Below, piece after piece: positions 25,101 to 32,469 of a stretch of DNA of 47,564 nt. Position 1 is the stretch's first letter; each line of letters begins with the position of its first letter. Both the position numbers and the translations under genes were made by a program. The stretch lies in NCBI GenBank assembly GCA_014361245.1, contig JACIWB010000005.1:1-47564 (forward strand), in the 5' to 3' direction. The stretch is from Thermoplasmatales archaeon. Lineage in GTDB: Archaea; Thermoplasmatota; E2; UBA202; JdFR-43. Below the pieces are notes generated by a model. The model searched no databases. It worked only from the letters and a program-made list of their open reading frames with translations, and was not told the origin of the DNA.

Positions 25101-26765
25101 TTAAATTTGCCTCCAGTTGCAAACTTTACATGGGAGCCACTTAGCCCAACAGATTTAGATAATATCACTTTCAATGCTTCTTCAAGCTATGATTTAGATG
25201 GCTACATTGTAAATTATACATGGCAATTTGGAGATGGAAGCATTGCTTATGGAGAAATTGTCCAGCATAGATACACAGATAATGGAACATATAATGTTAC
25301 TCTAAGCATAATAGATGATGATGGAGGAGAAAATAATATAACAAAATCAATAGAAGTTTTAAATTTGCCTCCAGTTGCAAATTTCACATATGAGCCATTG
25401 CAGCCATTTTCTCTAACAACCATTACTTTCAATGCTTCTTCAAGCTATGATTTAGATGGCTACATAGTTAATTATACATGGCAATTTGGAGACGGAAGCT
25501 TCGGCTATGGCATAATTGCTGAGCATTCTTATAATTCCTCTGGAACATATAATGTTACTCTAAGCATAACAGATGATGATGGGGGAGAAAATAATATAAC
25601 AAAATCAATAGAAGTTTTGAATTTGCCTCCTGTTGCAAACTTTACTTGGCAGCCACCTAACCCAACAGATTTAGATAATATTATTTTCAATGCCTCTTCA
25701 AGCTATGATTTAGATGGAAGCATAGTCAATTATACATGGCAATTTGGAGATGGAAGCATTGCTTATGGAGAAATTGTCCAGCATAGATACACAGATAATG
25801 GAACATATAATGTTACTCTAAGCATAATAGATGATGATGGAGGGGAAAATAATATAACAAAATCAATAGTTGTTTTGAATGTGCCTCCAGTTGCAAACTT
25901 CTTTTCAATAGATAATGTTACAATCCTCGATAAAGTTTATTTCTATTCAGACAAGCCAAACTATGCTTCATTTGATCCTGATGGAAAAATAGTAAATTAT
26001 ACCTGGAGTTTTGGAGACGGAAATATCAGCCATGAAAAGAATCCTTCACATCAGTATAGGAACAAGGGTGTTTATAAAATAACCCTAACTGTTACAGATG
26101 ATGATGGAGCAAAATCAAATATTTCAAAGTCAATCATGGTAATAAACTTGCCTCCTTATGCAGATTTTGAATTTGAGCCAGCAAGCCCAACAGATTTGGA
26201 CCAGATATTTTTCAATGCAAACAAAAGCTATGATTTGGATGGTTCCATAGTTAATTTTACATGGCAATTTGGAGATGGAAATATTGGTTACGGAATAAAC
26301 ATAACTCATAAATATGCAGACAACGGGAGTTATCTTGTAATCCTCACTATAACAGATAACGATGGCAAAATTGCAACAAAAGAAAAGAGCATAGAGGTTG
26401 CAAATATTCCGCCCTATGCCGCCTTCTATGCGCCGGAGGAGGCAAGAGAAAAGGAGGAAGTTACTTTTGATGCATCAATGAGCCATGACACGGATGGTGA
26501 AATTGTTAGCTATTCTTGGGATTTGGATGGGGATGGTGTTATAGATGCTCAGGGCAAGGTAGTAAAGTATAGATATGAGCGCAGGGGGGCGTATACAGTA
26601 AAATTGATTGTTTTTGATAATGATGGGGCAAACAGCACTTTTTATGGCTTTATAAATATAAGGGAAAAGGAAAAAATACCTGGATTTGAGCTTGTGATAA
26701 TAATAGCTGCTTCAGCAATCCTTATATTTATGAGGAAGTATAGATTAGGAATATGGAGAATATAA
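22191..26765 (+). CDS. Giant surface protein: NosD-like beta-helix, seven PKD domains, PGF-CTERM
   Basis: A 1524-residue cell-surface protein. A signal or start hydrophobic helix (8-25, ILPVFVGIVVLTVIFYEA) precedes three right-handed beta-helix blocks of the NosD/copper-binding-repeat type, at about 34-352, 353-615 and 616-885. Each opens with a FVWV or IFVDDDF motif and an EAIN...GG segment; each ends with the Asp/Asn loop NYWSNYAGRDENNDGIGDEP. Seven PKD domains follow at about 890-1490, each with WxFGDG, a YxxxGxYxVxLxxxDDDG core and LPPVANF-type linkers. The end IPGFELVIIIAASAILIFMR fits PGF-CTERM anchoring. The many Asn-X-Ser/Thr sites suggest glycosylation. An alternative ATG at 22203 is possible. 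Adhesion or a carbohydrate-active scaffold is likely; no catalytic motif was seen. Confidence 0.88.
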   Translation: MYKGMGLNKILPVFVGIVVLTVIFYEARSSYPKIIFVDDDFTNDPANHKWNNIEDAINDANDGDTIFVFNGTYQKNIFINKEIRIVGIGDVTLDGIGKDYAINILSENVILENLNVRNAIKALIKISKDNVIVNNCSFIGNNITGLEINANNIELRNCKIEGTFIAINASGRNIRVINTSVENPAKGWGIILKNSKDCLFENISISNIENKSFKIENSSNITLSKISVNNSFCGILLLETNNSSLSFINLSENKIGIKIEKSINNTIRDCNFLRNIGYGIYLENSYNNSIYHNNFIDNGINAFDDGANIWNKSVGNYWSNYAGRDENNDGIGDEPYHFLNCIDFLPLINKIEYPPSFVWVDDNYNQQTTGWGIDHFNNLQEAINAVKEGGKCRVYNGTYGRVFINKSLEIFGDKNAKIISSGDAVIISAKDLKIGGFEISGSENCLRIQNSENLSIFDCKFRNGLFGIYLINSFNCSIWNSSVSGNTKGIYLFNSSFVNISKSIVSNNSYFGIEISHNSSKNTIYDCSIENNGYYGIYIISSNNSIWHNNFINNTAYDMGKNEWNSDYERAIGNYWSNYAGRDENNDGIGDEPYSLEGGANDFYPLMNKISYPPKFVWVSRSFNETIPGWGVDHSSNLNDAIEMLQEGGGCFVFPGLYEENVRIDKKVFIGGLNATIDGNGESVFNLSGNNISVYNLTIRNCWGDAGIKIFGENVSIRGCEIYSSHYGIKIYGRNATLENCSIHDNSFNGIYVGKNVSRIANCSIYNNNNGIYIESNSNRIENSSFNNCVICIKIINSSGNEMYKNIFRKSMYGVYLTNSSGNAIYFNNFIENGINAFDDGANIWNKSVGNYWSNYAGSDENVDGIGDEPYIIDENSIDYLPLIKEAGKPICKFNFSPTIPYSLEEVSFIDASFDFDGDIVSWFWSFGDENYSNERNPKHAYAKRGIYKIKLTVFDDEGKNDTMEKYIEVLNLPPVANFTWEPLSPTDLDNITFNASSSYDLDGYIVNYTWQFGDGSIAYGEIVQHRYTDNGTYNVTLSIIDDDGGENNITKSIEVLNLPPVANFTYEPLQPFSLTTITFNASSSYDLDGYIVNYTWQFGDGSFGYGIIAEHSYNSSGTYNVTLSITDDDGGENNITKSIEVLNLPPVANFTWQPPNPTDLDNIIFNASSSYDLDGSIVNYTWQFGDGSIAYGEIVQHRYTDNGTYNVTLSIIDDDGGENNITKSIVVLNVPPVANFFSIDNVTILDKVYFYSDKPNYASFDPDGKIVNYTWSFGDGNISHEKNPSHQYRNKGVYKITLTVTDDDGAKSNISKSIMVINLPPYADFEFEPASPTDLDQIFFNANKSYDLDGSIVNFTWQFGDGNIGYGINITHKYADNGSYLVILTITDNDGKIATKEKSIEVANIPPYAAFYAPEEAREKEEVTFDASMSHDTDGEIVSYSWDLDGDGVIDAQGKVVKYRYERRGAYTVKLIVFDNDGANSTFYGFINIREKEKIPGFELVIIIAASAILIFMRKYRLGIWRI
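23085..23198 (+). repeat. 114-bp coding repeat, copy 1 (of NosD blocks)
   Basis: This segment encodes GINAFDDGANIWNKSVGNYW and the Asp-rich loop that follows. It aligns base for base, with few changes, to 24690-24803. The last 66 bases recur also at 23907-23972 with only two differences. Such DNA identity in otherwise diverged blocks suggests recent duplication or gene conversion. Confidence 0.85.
23907..23972 (+). repeat. 66-bp coding repeat, middle copy
   Basis: Encodes the end-of-block loop GNYWSNYAGRDENNDGIGDE followed by PY. It differs from 23133-23198 at two positions, both silent or nearly so. Confidence 0.85.
24690..24803 (+). repeat. 114-bp coding repeat, copy 2 (of NosD blocks)
   Basis: Second copy of the segment at 23085-23198. 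It carries changes that give SDENVDGIGDEP in the loop, so the acidic ligand pattern is kept. Confidence 0.85.
25212..25327 (+). repeat. 116-bp exact repeat in PKD domain 2
   Basis: Identical over 116 bases to 25728-25843 (PKD domain 4), at an offset of 516 bp, which is two PKD units. PKD domain 3 between them is clearly less alike. Exact identity over a stretch with free silent sites points to gene conversion or recent expansion. Confidence 0.85.
25728..25843 (+). repeat. 116-bp exact repeat in PKD domain 4
   Basis: Partner of 25212-25327. The match begins in the NYTWQFGDG segment and runs to the IDDDGG turn. Confidence 0.85.
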
Positions 26766-27940
26766 AATTTATAAGAGATTCGCTGTACGGAAATATAAAG
26801 GTAGAGGGAATTATTCTTGAATTGCTTGAAACCGCTGAACTGCAGAGATTGCATGGAATAAAGCAACTTGGATTTACATATCTTGTTTATCCTGGAGCAA
26901 ATCATACGAGATTTGAACACTCTCTTGGAACAGCATTTATAGCAGGGAAGATATGTGAGGCATTAGGAATTGAGAAAGAAGAAATTGTTATTGCATCTCT
27001 TTTGCATGATGTTGGGCATGGTCCTTTTTCTCATACTCTTGAAAATATATTACATGAAAGGACGGGAAAAAATCATGTTGATATAGGAAAAGATATTATT
27101 CTTGGCAGAAAAATTTTAAGCGAGCATAAAAATGTTGCAGAAGTTCTTGAAAAATATGGGATAGATAATAAAGAAATTGTTGAAATTTTAAACGGCGAAA
27201 AAGAATATAGCTCAGAAATAATTCATGGTTCTCTTGATGCGGATCAAATAGATTATTTAATGAGAGATGCTTATTATACTGGTGTAGCTTATGGTGTTAT
27301 AGATAGCGATAGGTTAATTCAGACAATGAAATTATATGATGGGAAAATTGTTTTTGAAAAGAAAGGCATTAGCGCTCTTGAAAGCCTGCTTGTTGCAAGG
27401 GCGTTGATGTATTCTTCCGTTTATCTTCATAAAACTGTAAGGATAGCTGAATTAATGCTTGTAAAGGCAATAAAAAAAATTGATTTTGATTTTTCATTGC
27501 TTAATGATTGCGAGTTAATTGAAAAGCTTAAAAATTCAGGAGAATATCAAAAAGATATTGTAAGCAGGCTGAAATATAGAAAACTATTTAAGAAAGCTTT
27601 TGCAAAAAGTTTTGATGAGCTGAATGAAAAGGAAAGAGGAATTCTTGCAGAAGTAAATATAAGCGATGTTGAAGAAGAAATTGCAAAGAAAGTTGGCATA
27701 GATGATGGCTACATAATTGTTGATATTCCTGGAAAGGATATACTGCTTTCAGAACCAAGGATAAGAAAAGTTGATATAAAAGTTATTGACGATGGGAAAG
27801 TAAAAAATCTTGGAGAACTAACTCCTCTGGCAAATGCACTTCAAGCAAGGGGAATAACAGATTGGGCTATAATGGTATGCTGTCCCGAGGAGTATAGAAG
27901 GGAGGTAGAAAAGTATTCAAATAAAATAATATTTGGATAA
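26753..27940 (+). CDS. HD-domain phosphohydrolase (dNTPase/SAMHD1-like)
   Basis: A 395-residue HD-superfamily metal hydrolase. The early segment IRDSLYGNIKVEGIILELLE and LQRLHGIKQLGFTYLVYPGA matches SAMHD1/dGTPase-like archaeal proteins. Metal motifs are TRFEHSLGTAF (His), SLLHDVGHGPFSHTLE (His-Asp) and GSLDADQIDYLMRDAYYTGV (Asp). All four HD ligands look present. Relatives hydrolyse dNTPs or other nucleotides; the substrate here is unknown. It overlaps the giant surface-protein gene by 13 bp, and the macrodomain gene starts 2 bp after its stop, so nucleotide clean-up of the pair is plausible. Confidence 0.87.
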   Translation: MENIKFIRDSLYGNIKVEGIILELLETAELQRLHGIKQLGFTYLVYPGANHTRFEHSLGTAFIAGKICEALGIEKEEIVIASLLHDVGHGPFSHTLENILHERTGKNHVDIGKDIILGRKILSEHKNVAEVLEKYGIDNKEIVEILNGEKEYSSEIIHGSLDADQIDYLMRDAYYTGVAYGVIDSDRLIQTMKLYDGKIVFEKKGISALESLLVARALMYSSVYLHKTVRIAELMLVKAIKKIDFDFSLLNDCELIEKLKNSGEYQKDIVSRLKYRKLFKKAFAKSFDELNEKERGILAEVNISDVEEEIAKKVGIDDGYIIVDIPGKDILLSEPRIRKVDIKVIDDGKVKNLGELTPLANALQARGITDWAIMVCCPEEYRREVEKYSNKIIFG

Positions 27941-27942
27941 AG

Positions 27943-28482
27943 ATGATAATATCAATCGGAAAATCGAGCATCGAGATCGTAAAAGGGGACATAACAGCCC
28001 AGCAGGCGGAGGCGGTAGTTAATGCAGCAAACCCCCAACTCACTCCAGGCGGAGGGGTGAGCGGCGCAATCCACAGGGCGGCTGGCAGGGAGCTCTGGGA
28101 GGAATGCAAGAAGCTTGGGGGATGCAGGCCAGGAGAGGCAAAGATTACAAGTGGCTATAAACTTGCAAAATATGTGATTCATACGGTCGGGCCGATTTAT
28201 ACAGGGAAGCCAGAGGATGAGATTACTCTTGCCAATTGCTACAGGAACAGCTTAAAGCTGGCGATGGAGCATGGAATAAAGAGCATTGCATTTCCATCAA
28301 TAAGCACTGGCATATATGGCTATCCAGTTGAGGAAGCGGCAAGAATTTCTCTTGAAACAATTATATCCTTTCTTAGAGGGCATGAAGTTGAAATGGAAGT
28401 AAGGATTGTTCTTTATGATGATAGAACATATTTAACTTTTCTAAGGATTGCTGATGAACTCAAAAAGTTTTTAAAACTATAG
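27943..28482 (+). CDS. Macrodomain protein (O-acetyl-ADP-ribose deacetylase-like)
   Basis: A 179-residue single macrodomain. Typical features are VKGDITAQQAEAVVNAANPQ (ADP-ribose-binding Asp and Asn), PGGGVSGAIHRAAG, the strand KYVIHTVGPIY, and AFPSISTGIYGYPVEEAARI, the phosphate-binding loop near the end of the domain. It resembles MacroD-type enzymes that remove ADP-ribose or deacetylate O-acetyl-ADP-ribose. It follows the HD gene by 2 bp and is probably co-transcribed. The early coding region is noticeably richer in G and C (27960-28140) than its flanks. Confidence 0.92.
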   Translation: MIISIGKSSIEIVKGDITAQQAEAVVNAANPQLTPGGGVSGAIHRAAGRELWEECKKLGGCRPGEAKITSGYKLAKYVIHTVGPIYTGKPEDEITLANCYRNSLKLAMEHGIKSIAFPSISTGIYGYPVEEAARISLETIISFLRGHEVEMEVRIVLYDDRTYLTFLRIADELKKFLKL

Positions 28483-28528
28483 GTTTTTCCATTCAGGTGA
28501 AAAAATTATTGAGAAAATTCTTCCTTAT

Positions 28529-29473
28529 ATGGGCGGACTTTACACATTGATATGGATACCTATTGGCTTAATCATAAATATTTTACTTTCCAGAAAATTT
28601 GGTGAGGAAAAAGTGGAGAAAAAAATGAAAAAATTTGGATTGTTTCTTCTTTTTATTTTTGTTCCAATTCTTGTTTTCAAAAATTTCTTTAATGTAAATT
28701 TTGGCAAAGAAGAAATTGATTTCATCTTTGTATCAATCATTTTCATGTTTTTTCTTTATCTTATTGCTTATCTTTTTTCTCTGCGCAAGGCAAAAAATGA
28801 TTTAAAAACAATTGTTGTAAATCAGGGGCGCAGTTCTGCATTTATTGGAGGAGCATTGCTATCGATAGAAAAAATAGCAATTTATGCTGCTATATATATG
28901 AGCTTATTAGGGATTTATCTATTTGCAATAATTCCATATTTTTTATCAAGGGGAAAGGGAAAAAATCCTCTGCCATCCTATTTAAAAATTTATCCGTGGT
29001 ATTTGCTTGTTTTTCCAATTTCAGCGGTTTTGATACATTCCTATACCGGATTAACAACAAAAACAATGCAATATGGCTCAATAATTGATTTTCTATCATC
29101 GCTCACGATAATTTCTGGCTTATACTATGTTGGAGCGAGCATAAAGTTAAAGGATTTAAAATTAGGCGAGTTGAAGAAGATTTTTACAGGAAATGATGAA
29201 TTTAAAGTTGTTAAAGAAATTCTTGTAATAACTTTGCTATTAACCCCTCTTGTTTCATTCATTCTGCTCGCTCCCTTGCTTGCTTTCAAGATAATTCCTC
29301 TGGAATGGTTTATTGTTTTGCTTATAAATACAATCCTTCCAATTACAAGCACCAATATCTTCCTAGTTCCTTATGGAATAGATAGAAGAGCAACAGCCTT
29401 ATCTGTAACATGGTCAACAGTATTCTCAATTCCTATTTTCATTATTCTATTCAATTTTGTTTTGATGATTTAA
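28529..29473 (+). CDS. Multi-pass membrane protein, AEC-permease-like
   Basis: A 314-residue protein with about nine or ten hydrophobic segments. NQGRSSAFIGGALLS, a central GLYYVGASIKLKDLKLGELK, and the end LPITSTNIFLVPYGIDRRAT with ALSVTWSTVFSIPI resemble the auxin-efflux-carrier (AEC) family, which exports organic acids in bacteria; similarity is modest. The ATG at 28529 gives a first helix directly. The promoter is unclear; a GTG 32 bp upstream opens a 17-codon frame that overlaps the start. The 3' end lies 3 bp from the convergent paaK stop. Confidence 0.55.
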   Translation: MGGLYTLIWIPIGLIINILLSRKFGEEKVEKKMKKFGLFLLFIFVPILVFKNFFNVNFGKEEIDFIFVSIIFMFFLYLIAYLFSLRKAKNDLKTIVVNQGRSSAFIGGALLSIEKIAIYAAIYMSLLGIYLFAIIPYFLSRGKGKNPLPSYLKIYPWYLLVFPISAVLIHSYTGLTTKTMQYGSIIDFLSSLTIISGLYYVGASIKLKDLKLGELKKIFTGNDEFKVVKEILVITLLLTPLVSFILLAPLLAFKIIPLEWFIVLLINTILPITSTNIFLVPYGIDRRATALSVTWSTVFSIPIFIILFNFVLMI

Positions 29474-29476
29474 AAA

Positions 29477-30727
29477 TCATTCCTCCACAATTCTTTTTGC
29501 TTTTCCTTCGCTTCTTGGAAGCGAAAATGGCTTTACAATTTCAACTGGAATATGCAGGTTAAGCATTGTATAAATTTCATCCTCAATTCTTTTTGCAATT
29601 CCTTCATCTTCCGCCTCAACTCTAACTATAAGAGTTGTCATCTCCTTCTCCTTCTTCTTTACTATCTGATAATTTTCACTTCCTCCAGCCCTTATTATTG
29701 CTTCTTCTATTTGCGATGGAAATACTATTACTCCTTTAACCTTCATCATATCATCGCTCCTTCCTTTAATGCGTGATTGAATTGGCAGGGTGCGCCCGCA
29801 CTCGCAGGCTTCTTCGCTATAACTTGCTATATCTCTTGTCCTGAACCTTATTGCTGGAAATGCTTCTTTAGTAAGGGTTGTAAAAACGAGCTCACCTTCT
29901 CCTTCTTCTATTCTCTCGCCTGTTTTTGGATCAATCAACTCTGGCAGAAAATGGTCAGCATTTATATGCAATCTCTTTTCCTCACACTCGCTTACAACTC
30001 CAGGCCCTATTATTTCAGTCAATCCATAATGCTCGCAAGCCCCTATATTCCATTTCTCTTCAATTTTTCTCCTCATTTCATCGCTCCATGCCTCCGCTCC
30101 AAAAAAGCCAAGGCGAAGTTTGAAGTCATCGCTACAAAGACCCATTTCCTCTGCTACTTCTGCCATGTAGAGAGCATAGCTCGGTGTGCATGCAATGCAG
30201 GTTACTCCAAAATCTTTCATTATATTTATCTGCCTTTTTGTATTTCCAGAGCTAACTGGGATTACAAGAGCCCCAATTCTCTGGGCCCCTCTTTCAAATC
30301 CATGCGCCCCTGTAAATAATCCGTATCCATAGGAATTCTGCATTATATCATTTCTCCTCATTCCATTAGCCCATAATGAGCGTGCCATAACATCAGCCCA
30401 TATTTCAATATCTTTCTTCGTATATACATCTACAACTGGCTTTCCAGTTGTTCCAGATGAAGCATGGACTTCAATGCAGTCATCAAGCTGAACACAAAGC
30501 AATCCAAAAGGATAATAATTTCTCATTTCATCTTTTGTGAGGAAAGGTATTTTAGATAAATCTTCCAAGCTTTTTATATCACTTGGCTTTATTCCATGCT
30601 CATCAAACTTGCGATGATATATTTCATTCCTTTCGTATACAAACTTTATTACTTTTTTAAGCCTCCTTAATTGAAGCTTCTTTAATTCTTCCAGTGGCAT
30701 TGCCTCAATTTTTTCATCCCACATCAT
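29477..30727 (-). CDS. paaK: Phenylacetate-CoA ligase family
   Basis: An adenylate-forming enzyme of about 416 residues. It would activate an aryl or other carboxylate with ATP and CoA. Motifs are ASSGTTGKPVVDVYTKKDIE (ATP loop), YGYGLFTGAHGFERGAQRIG, GLTEIIGPGVVSEC, FRTRDIASY and the C-terminal IKGRSDDMMKVKGVIVFPSQ. Archaeal relatives act in reversible arylacetate activation with indolepyruvate-type oxidoreductases. The start is ATG 30727 or 30724, beginning MMWDEKIEAMPLEEL; a TATA-like box lies about 24 bp upstream. Its exact acid is not known. Confidence 0.9.
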   Translation of the reverse strand: MMWDEKIEAMPLEELKKLQLRRLKKVIKFVYERNEIYHRKFDEHGIKPSDIKSLEDLSKIPFLTKDEMRNYYPFGLLCVQLDDCIEVHASSGTTGKPVVDVYTKKDIEIWADVMARSLWANGMRRNDIMQNSYGYGLFTGAHGFERGAQRIGALVIPVSSGNTKRQINIMKDFGVTCIACTPSYALYMAEVAEEMGLCSDDFKLRLGFFGAEAWSDEMRRKIEEKWNIGACEHYGLTEIIGPGVVSECEEKRLHINADHFLPELIDPKTGERIEEGEGELVFTTLTKEAFPAIRFRTRDIASYSEEACECGRTLPIQSRIKGRSDDMMKVKGVIVFPSQIEEAIIRAGGSENYQIVKKKEKEMTTLIVRVEAEDEGIAKRIEDEIYTMLNLHIPVEIVKPFSLPRSEGKAKRIVEE

Positions 30728-30745
30728 GCTTGTAAATACAAAATC

Positions 30746-30755
30746 ATATAAAAAT
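30746..30755 (-). promoter_or_regulatory. TATA-like promoter of paaK
   Basis: The minus-strand box ATTTTTATAT is centred about 24 bp from the paaK ATG at 30727. For divergent fhs a second AT-rich box at about 30761-30772 is better placed, so this 64-bp gap probably holds two promoters. Confidence 0.45.
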
Positions 30756-30791
30756 TTAAATTTCATAAAACTTAAAACATGTGCAGCTATT

Positions 30792-32432
30792 ATGCCAATG
30801 CTTCAGCCAATTGAAGAAATTGCAAAAAAGATAGGAATAAGAGAAAGCGAATTAATTCTCTACGGCAAATACAAAGCAAAAGTAAGTCTGGATATTTTAA
30901 AAAGGATAAAGGGGAGAAAAAATGGAAAGCTAATTCTTGTAACAACAATAAATCCAACATTTGAAGGAGAAGGGAAAACAACAGTGACAATTGGCTTGGC
31001 CCAGGCTTTGGCAAAACTGGGGAAAAAAGTATGCCTTGCGATAAGGGAACCAAGCATCGCCCCTCTGATGGGTGCAAAGGGCGGCGGGACTGGCGGCGGG
31101 CGGAGCAAGGTAGAACCATCGCAGGATATAAATATGCATTTTACAGGAGATAAATATGCTGTGAGCATAGCCCATAATCTTCTTTCGGCATTGATTGACA
31201 ACCATATTTTTTACGGAAATTCACTGGATATAGATTCAAGATATATTCTTTGGCCGAGGGTTATTGATATTGGGGATAGAAATTTGAGGAATGTTGTTGT
31301 TGGATTAGGAGGAGCAAAGGATGGCGTGCCCCGCGAGGAAAGATTTTCGATTACAGCAGCTTCCGAAATAATGGCAATCCTTTGCCTTAGCGAGAGCATA
31401 GAGGAAATGAAGGAAAAAATAGGCAGAATAATAGTTGCTTATTCCAGAGATGGTGAGCCGATAAGAGCTGAAAAATTTAAAGCGGTTGGAGCTATGGCGG
31501 CGTTGCTTAAAGAAGCGATAATGCCAAACTTGGTTCAAACCACGGAAAATGTGCCAGCATTTGTTCATGGAGGTCCTTTTGCAAATATTGCTCATGGCTC
31601 GAGTAGCTTAATTTCGGCAAAAATTGGGCTGAAGCTCGCTGATTATTTCATAACGGAAGCTGGCTTTGGAACAGATTTGGGGGCTGAAAAATTTTTTGAT
31701 ATAGTTTGCAGGCATAATCTAAAGCCAGATATTGCAATAATTGTGGTTTCGCTGAAATCTCTTAAATGGCATGGGGGAATGAGCATTGAAGATGCAAAAA
31801 TGAAAAAAAGCACTAAAGCGGTTAGGAGAGGACTTGAAAACTTAGAGAAGCATGTTGAAAATATTCAAATTTTTGGCCTGCCAATGATCGTCGCTCTAAA
31901 CAAATTTAAAGGAGACAGCGATGAAGAAATTAAAATTGTTGAAAAATTTTGCGAGGAAAGAGAAATTCCCTTTGCAATAGCTGAGGTGTATGAAGAGGGC
32001 GGGGAGGGAGGAATTGAACTCGCTGGGAAAGTTATTGATACAATTTATAACAATAAGCCAAAATTCAAATTTCTTTATGAAAATGATTTGTCAGTAAAGG
32101 AGAAAATAGAGGTAATTGCTGAAAAAATATACGGTGCAGAGAGGGTTGTTTATACATTGCCAGCAGAAGATGATATCAGAAAAATAAATAAAATAGGGCT
32201 GAATGAAATGCAGGTATGCATTGCAAAAACACCATATAGCCTGTCAGATGATGCTTCTTTGCGCGGCAGGCCTAAAAACTTCAAGATAACGGTGAAGGAG
32301 GTCAGGCTCTCGGCGGGCGCGGGCTTCCTTGTGCCTGTTACCGGGAAAATTACAACGATGCCGGGCTTGCCATTGAAGCCATCCGCAGAGAATATAGATG
32401 TGGATGATAGGGGCAACATAATAGGGATTTAA
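30792..32432 (+). CDS. fhs: Formate-tetrahydrofolate ligase
   Basis: A 546-residue formyl-THF synthetase, which converts formate, THF and ATP to 10-formyl-THF, reversibly. The P-loop region is TINPTFEGEGKTTVTIGLAQ; further hallmarks are REPSIAPLMGAKGGGTGGGR, DINMHFTGDKYAVSIAHNLL, FVHGGPFANIAHGSSSL, TEAGFGTDLGAEKFFDI and PVTGKITTMPGLP. Length is typical. The ATG at 30792 begins the conserved MPMLQPIEEIAKKIGI; an upstream frame to 30726 lies in the divergent promoter. In an amino-acid fermenter it may run toward formate and ATP, which is inference. Presence of Fhs with FolC and HutI favours THF over methanopterin as C1 carrier. Confidence 0.93.
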   Translation: MPMLQPIEEIAKKIGIRESELILYGKYKAKVSLDILKRIKGRKNGKLILVTTINPTFEGEGKTTVTIGLAQALAKLGKKVCLAIREPSIAPLMGAKGGGTGGGRSKVEPSQDINMHFTGDKYAVSIAHNLLSALIDNHIFYGNSLDIDSRYILWPRVIDIGDRNLRNVVVGLGGAKDGVPREERFSITAASEIMAILCLSESIEEMKEKIGRIIVAYSRDGEPIRAEKFKAVGAMAALLKEAIMPNLVQTTENVPAFVHGGPFANIAHGSSSLISAKIGLKLADYFITEAGFGTDLGAEKFFDIVCRHNLKPDIAIIVVSLKSLKWHGGMSIEDAKMKKSTKAVRRGLENLEKHVENIQIFGLPMIVALNKFKGDSDEEIKIVEKFCEEREIPFAIAEVYEEGGEGGIELAGKVIDTIYNNKPKFKFLYENDLSVKEKIEVIAEKIYGAERVVYTLPAEDDIRKINKIGLNEMQVCIAKTPYSLSDDASLRGRPKNFKITVKEVRLSAGAGFLVPVTGKITTMPGLPLKPSAENIDVDDRGNIIGI

Positions 32433-32469
32433 AAATTTATTTATACTTCCTCCTATTAGATTAATAGAC

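Noticed and set aside
22191-26765. Repeats in the surface-protein gene as a possible CRISPR array or non-coding satellite
   Set aside because: The repeats keep the reading frame, fall at domain boundaries and lack uniform repeat-spacer spacing.
30860-31201. Several minus-strand frames inside formate-THF ligase
   Set aside because: They are shadows of a highly conserved gene with unequal codon use; no start signals or homologous motifs are present.
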